Shown one piece after another: positions 60,262-64,000 of a stretch of 64,000 nt of DNA (position 1 is the stretch's first letter; every line of letters starts with the position of its first letter). Both the position numbers and the translations under genes were made by a program. The DNA lies in contig CM043971.1 in the NCBI GenBank assembly GCA_014529385.2, positions 83,900,340-83,964,339 of the forward strand. Reading direction: 5' to 3'. Under the pieces are notes generated by a model. That model was not told the DNA's origin. It searched no databases and saw only the letters and a list, made by a program, of their open reading frames with translations. The DNA is from Adiantum capillus-veneris (lineage: Eukaryota > Streptophyta > Polypodiopsida > Polypodiales > Pteridaceae).

Positions 60262-60425
60262 GTTATGGTCATCGATATACGCGTCGCTATCCGTGTCGCT
60301 AATAAAGCCTTTCCACGCGTATATCGACGCTCTTTGCGACAGTTTCACAGGGACGCATATATCGACGCGTATAGCAATGTTAAGCGTCGTTATATACGTC
60401 GATAACCCCCTTTTTTGTTGTAGTG
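60262..60425 (+). repeat. CACTA right subterminal repeats and terminus
   Basis: Motifs CGCGTATATCGACGC, CGCATATATCGACGCG, CGATATACGCGTCG and GCGTCGTTATATACGTCGAT recur in both orientations, followed by GATAACCCCC and the end TTTTTTGTTGTAGTG. Differs completely from the left subterminal array. Confidence 0.75.
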
Positions 60426-60540
60426 AATCAGTCAGAACCCTTTATTCCAGAGGTAAAACACATCATTTAGAACATGCGAGTTATAATCGTTCGATAACTG
60501 ATTTTACCTACACGTATAGGAGTCTTACCAAGCACCGTGA
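60426..60540 (+). repeat. LTR-E continuation right of CACTA
   Basis: AACCCTTTATTCCAGAGG, AAAACACATCATTTAGAACA and TTTTACCTACACGTATAGG match 8745-9030, where 215 bp more is present. This links the two sides of the CACTA insertion. Confidence 0.7.
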
Positions 60541-60586
60541 AAACTTTATCGAGCAAACACAAAAACCAAGCGATATCTAGACGAAA

Positions 60587-60587
<1 letters not shown>

Positions 60588-60654
<67 letters not shown>

Positions 60655-60782
60655 ATAGGAGAAGGAATTATGTGTTGTGTATGGACTTACATGTGGAGGG
60701 ATCCGATATCCTTTGTGGATTGTGGATCTCCCTCTCTCTCTCTCTCTCTCTCTCCCCCCCCCCCCCCCCCCCCCCCCCCCCC
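60588..60782. repeat. (AG)n, (CT)n and poly-C tracts
   Basis: (AG)n at 60588-60653, (CT)n at 60729-60753 running straight into about 30 C residues to 60782. Confidence 0.97.
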
Positions 60783-61067
60783 TTTTCATCTTCCTCTTCA
60801 CAATCTCTCCATTAAGCTATTAGGAACTCCATTTGAAATTAATTTTTCCTCGCAATCGATAGTGAGAGATTAAAACATTTTGTACATTCACTGTGTGCTA
60901 ATTGCTTCAATTTAGCATGTACTTTAAGTGAATTTTGGGCTTGATTATCTAATTCATGGTTTTAATTTCTTATGTCTATGTGCTAAAAGCCCTTGTGTCA
61001 AGATTTGGTTAAAGTTTTTATGCTCTTAAAATAAAGGTGATTAGTCTTGTTTTTTATAACTCTCTTA

Positions 61068-61103
<36 letters not shown>

Positions 61104-61693
61104 GCTATAAGAACAAAAGGAGGTGAGAGACACCCCAACACAAGACAAGGGCTAAAGCTAGCATTGTGACTCGATTGCACATTCAACTCCACTCAACACA
61201 GGCGTTAGTAGTGTATAGCTTTGCCAGTGGCAGCGACTCCCAACCTTGCCCACCTTCAACAATTTGTGACTCTGTCGCTAAGTTAAGATAACTGCTACTA
61301 TAGACCCATTCCATAGCTCATGTCATAATAACTAGTATCTAATTTTCCTAAATGATTTTCTCATGTTAAACTGATCATTTAATATGAGAAAGAACGAGGG
61401 GAGAAAAATCTAGAATATTGGTTAAGCTGGCAGACCGGCCACAATAGGGATCCAAAGGAGGGAAAATAGGGATCCAAAGAGGGGTCCATTTGCAAAAGAT
61501 CAAGGTGCAACAATGGGATTTAAAGACCCTAAGGTTCAGCCCATTAAGACTTCCAAAATGCTAAGGTTCCAAAAATCAAAGGTTGTGTCCAATGGCTAAG
61601 CTCAGGAAAATTGGATGCTTTGTGTGTGTGTAAAAAAGTCTTCATGAATCCTACAAAGGAGAGGGCGAGGCTTGCAAGTAGGGGATGAGAGAG

Positions 61694-61781
<88 letters not shown>

Positions 61782-61800
61782 GCCTCCTTTACACAAAGGG
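60783..61800. repeat. non-coding stretch with (TG)n and (AC)n
   Basis: (TG)n at 61073-61101 and (AC)n at 61697-61781. The rest is AT-rich without recognisable features. Confidence 0.85.
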
Positions 61801-62979
61801 AATGAGAGACACATGTCAGCTCCCTAGCCTAGATGCCCACAAGGTGTACTTAAATCCTATTGGACGGCCATGGAGGTGGACCAATGAGAATTAGGCTAGA
61901 CTAAATCTAGTTTAATTAATTTAAAAACACTTAATAAAATAATCAATAAGAATTAAGATCTCTAGAAGAATATTGGACAGTCTCCCAAGGGGTCCAATGA
62001 GCATTCAGTAGCCCTATGGCTTGCCTGATTCCTATTGGCCAGGAGACAAAGGGGTCCAATGAGAGTTTAGTTGCATTAATTAATTACCTAAATCTCTCAC
62101 AAAAGGGGAAAGGGGGACACATGTAAGAAGACTATCGCTTATGCTCCTTAAATCCAATTGGCTAAGCCTGGAGAGGTCCAATGGGGTGTCAGCAAGAGGA
62201 AATAGCATGAGGGGTCGACCAAGAGAGAGAGGGGGGATGATTTTCTCAAGTCATTATTCCACACACACTCACACAAGCTCATGTGTGAAGCAAGAAGAAT
62301 CTCTCTCTCTCCTTCTCAAGCTTTAATGGAAAGTTTATCACGTACTCCAAGCTTGTGAGAAGGGAGGCCTTCACCAACAACTCTTGGCTTTATGATGCAA
62401 ATGCAACCAAGAGCCAAGCTTCAATGCATGCTTATCTCCTCTACTATGCTAATTACTAAGCTGAGCTATGATAATATGAGTGATTATGTGAGGAGATGTA
62501 CATCTTTTTGGTAAGACTAGTCCTTCTTCCTCTCAATCTACTCTCATACCCCGCTAGCTCTCACCATCTTCGAAGGTGTGTGAGGTCTTGGGTCTGAGAC
62601 CGTGAGGGAATCGATGTTGTGTTTATTAAGTGTTTTGCTTAGTGCTTGAAGCTCCCATCTTCATTGCACTAGCTAGTATTGAAGGAACACAAAGAATTGT
62701 ATTGTAAAATGTCTCTCTTAGTGGGAGAAACCTATATTACAAAGCCTTTTGGAGGGGGGACCGGATCCATGAAAATCCGGTCCTCAACTGTTGTCAATAG
62801 CTTAATTTCTCTCTCTTTTGAAGTATTGTTCATGCTATCTAACTAGGTGTTATGCTGTTAGTTGCTCTCTCCACCCAAGCACTCTTGTTATGCTCATTAG
62901 GAACCTATTGTAATGAAAGGCTCACTATGTTCATGTTATTTTCCACTACACACAAGTTACTAGGCCATTAAATGTTACA
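61801..62979 (+). repeat. LTR-like region of element F (left edge unknown)
   Basis: The sequence ends AATGTTACA immediately before a tRNA-Met primer site, as expected for a 5' LTR end. It contains repeated CCAAT words (GTCCAATGAG, CCTATTGG) at 61850-62190. No partner LTR is in the window, so the left edge cannot be set; a TGTAAG at about 62121 is one candidate. Confidence 0.5.
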
Positions 62980-62980
62980 T

Positions 62981-62994
62981 TGGTATTAGAGCTC
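62981..62994 (+). other. primer binding site, element F
   Basis: TGGTATTAGAGCTC, matching the initiator tRNA-Met site TGGTATCAGAGC with one change. Confidence 0.65.
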
Positions 62995-63395
62995 AAGGTT
63001 GTTGTTTTCTTTCTCAAGAAGGAAGGTCCTCAAGTTAGATATAAATGGTTGTTATTATTAATTGCAAATGAGTAAGTAGAATAGGGATTTTTCAGCTTTG
63101 CAGTGCTTCTGCCTTCGTGCTGATAACGGGGCATCACCGTCGAGAGCTATGGTCTTAGTAGTGGAGTCCTACGGGGTTTGCCTACGGCTTAACCACTATT
63201 GAGCTATTAGAAGCTTGACAAGAGCTGGTGCTATTTTGGTGTTGAATGACCCTCTCTTCTATTCCTTGCAATTAATGGTATTCGAGCCAAGGGTACAGTA
63301 GCTTGAGTGCTTTTCTAAAGGGGTAAAGAGGAGTAGCAACTAGGACTTGAAGTGCCAAAGTACACCTAAAAAGTTTACACCTAAAAGTTGTTAGA

Positions 63396-64000
63396 ATGGT
63401 TGGCAATAGTAAAGAGAGTGAAATTAATGTTGATAGCTTTGATTTTGCTAATGAGCAGGCTACTAATGATGCCCCTATACTTGTTAACTACCTTGTTTCT
63501 AGGCTTCAACAAGACATGGGCAATCCATCCCTCCAAAGTGAAGTGCAACGGCAGATTTGTGCTCATGGGACTCTCCAAGCTCCCCACCATGACGAGAGAG
63601 TACCGAGGAAGCTTCTTTGCGAGACTCCCAAAAGAGGCCTCTCTCCGATTCGGAAAGAAGAAGAGGATCCATACGAAGGGATCAAAATTTTTCTCTTGAC
63701 GATGCATCTCCTTCTCAAAGAAGAACTCAAGAGCCCCCACCAAAGGAAAGAGAAAGAAGTGAGTCTCCTGCCACCTCGGTGGAGATGGCTCCCCAAAGAC
63801 GGCGGAATAAATGCTCTCCATCACCTCCAAAACGGAGAAAACCATCGCACACTTCTCCACACCATAATTCAAAGAGGGATGACAAAAAGTAAGAGAAGAA
63901 AAAGGCAAGAAATAGGACACCCTCTTCTCCATCTTCTTCATCCTCTTCCTCTTATGAAAGTGATGGTGCAGACAAAGAAGATCAAGGCAAGAAAAAGGCA
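63396..64000 (+). CDS. element F gag-like frame, runs off window
   Basis: ATG 63396 (MVGNSKESEINVDSFDFANE) opens at least 201 codons without a stop to the window edge. Its N-terminal part (PILVNYLVSRLQQD, LQSEVQRQICAHG) looks natural. After about 63600 another frame reads a serine/arginine/lysine-rich sequence (LSDSERRRGSIRRDQN, SPSPPKRRKPSHTS) more typical of a retroelement Gag tail. A one-base shift near 63590 may therefore separate them. Position 400 bp after a primer site supports Gag; no domain is confirmed. Confidence 0.5.
   Translation, partial: MVGNSKESEINVDSFDFANEQATNDAPILVNYLVSRLQQDMGNPSLQSEVQRQICAHGTLQAPHHDERVPRKLLCETPKRGLSPIRKEEEDPYEGIKIFLLTMHLLLKEELKSPHQRKEKEVSLLPPRWRWLPKDGGINALHHLQNGENHRTLLHTIIQRGMTKSKRRKRQEIGHPLLHLLHPLPLMKVMVQTKKIKARKR

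Larger units (their letters stand above)
51480..60425 (+). mobile_element. CACTA (En/Spm) transposon, right end intact, left end unclear
   Basis: Right terminus TTTTTTGTTGTAGTG at 60411-60425 reads CACTACAAC from outside in. Inside are a TNP2-type transposase gene with plant-like introns, a second frame resembling a plant transposase-associated protein, and subterminal repeats at both sides. LTR-E sequence flanks both ends (to 51479 and from 60426), supporting a single insertion. No CACTACAA start was found near 51480, so the left end is degenerate or replaced by microsatellite. Confidence 0.82.

Noticed and set aside
63381-63941. 186-codon minus-strand frame
   Set aside because: Antisense to the gag-like frames after a primer site; composition looks like a shadow of the charged tail.

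Overview
This window looks like nuclear DNA from a large, repeat-rich land-plant genome. The evidence is plant-type Ty1/copia and Tat-like Ty3/gypsy retrotransposons, a chromodomain gypsy remnant, a CACTA (En/Spm) transposon with a TNP2-type transposase, and very long AG/CT, AC and AT microsatellites. I found no single-copy host gene, rRNA, tRNA or CRISPR array. The species cannot be read from the sequence; a fern, lycophyte, bryophyte or gymnosperm is a guess only.

Layout. (1) 1-2478: the 3' half of a copia element (copia-A copy 1, + strand), inserted into the protease region of a minus-strand gypsy element (gypsy-B, 2479 to about 6400). (2) About 6400-8100: purine-rich, microsatellite-dense DNA. 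8110-9060 is an LTR-like fragment of the family called LTR-E here. 9061-10632 is unassigned. (3) 10633-27403: gypsy-C, a complete but mutated element with 2.6-kb LTRs. It is split in its first RNase H domain by copia-D (16978-22538, TSD ATGTT). (4) 27404-29423: unassigned host segment. (5) 29424-43949: gypsy-A, with a solo LTR (36039-36356, TSD ACTAG) in its integrase and a young intact copia-A copy 2 (37646-42924, minus strand, TSD ATCCC) in its 3' LTR. (6) 43950-47106: unassigned. (7) 47283-49793: decayed chromodomain gypsy pol (gypsy-E), followed by its 3' LTR. (8) 51480-60425: a CACTA transposon inserted in that LTR, carrying a broken TNP2 gene that itself contains a 1345-bp TTAA-flanked element. 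(9) 60540-62979: microsatellites and an LTR-like region ending at a tRNA-Met primer site, then the start of a gag-like reading frame running off the window.

The most notable signal is a small reading frame (55-70 codons) lying between the 5' LTR and gag in all three Tat-like gypsy families, tandemly duplicated in gypsy-C. Its C-terminal 44 residues align without gaps across four copies and all end at the same stop position. Differences between copies fall largely at synonymous third positions. This suggests an uncharacterised leader-encoded microprotein.

How the parts work together: each retroelement supplies its own gag, protease, RT/RNase H and integrase between promoter-bearing LTRs. Only copia-A copy 2 still has one uninterrupted 1449-codon gag-pol frame with near-identical LTRs, so it is the only plausible recent mover. 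The nesting order is clear from target-site duplications.
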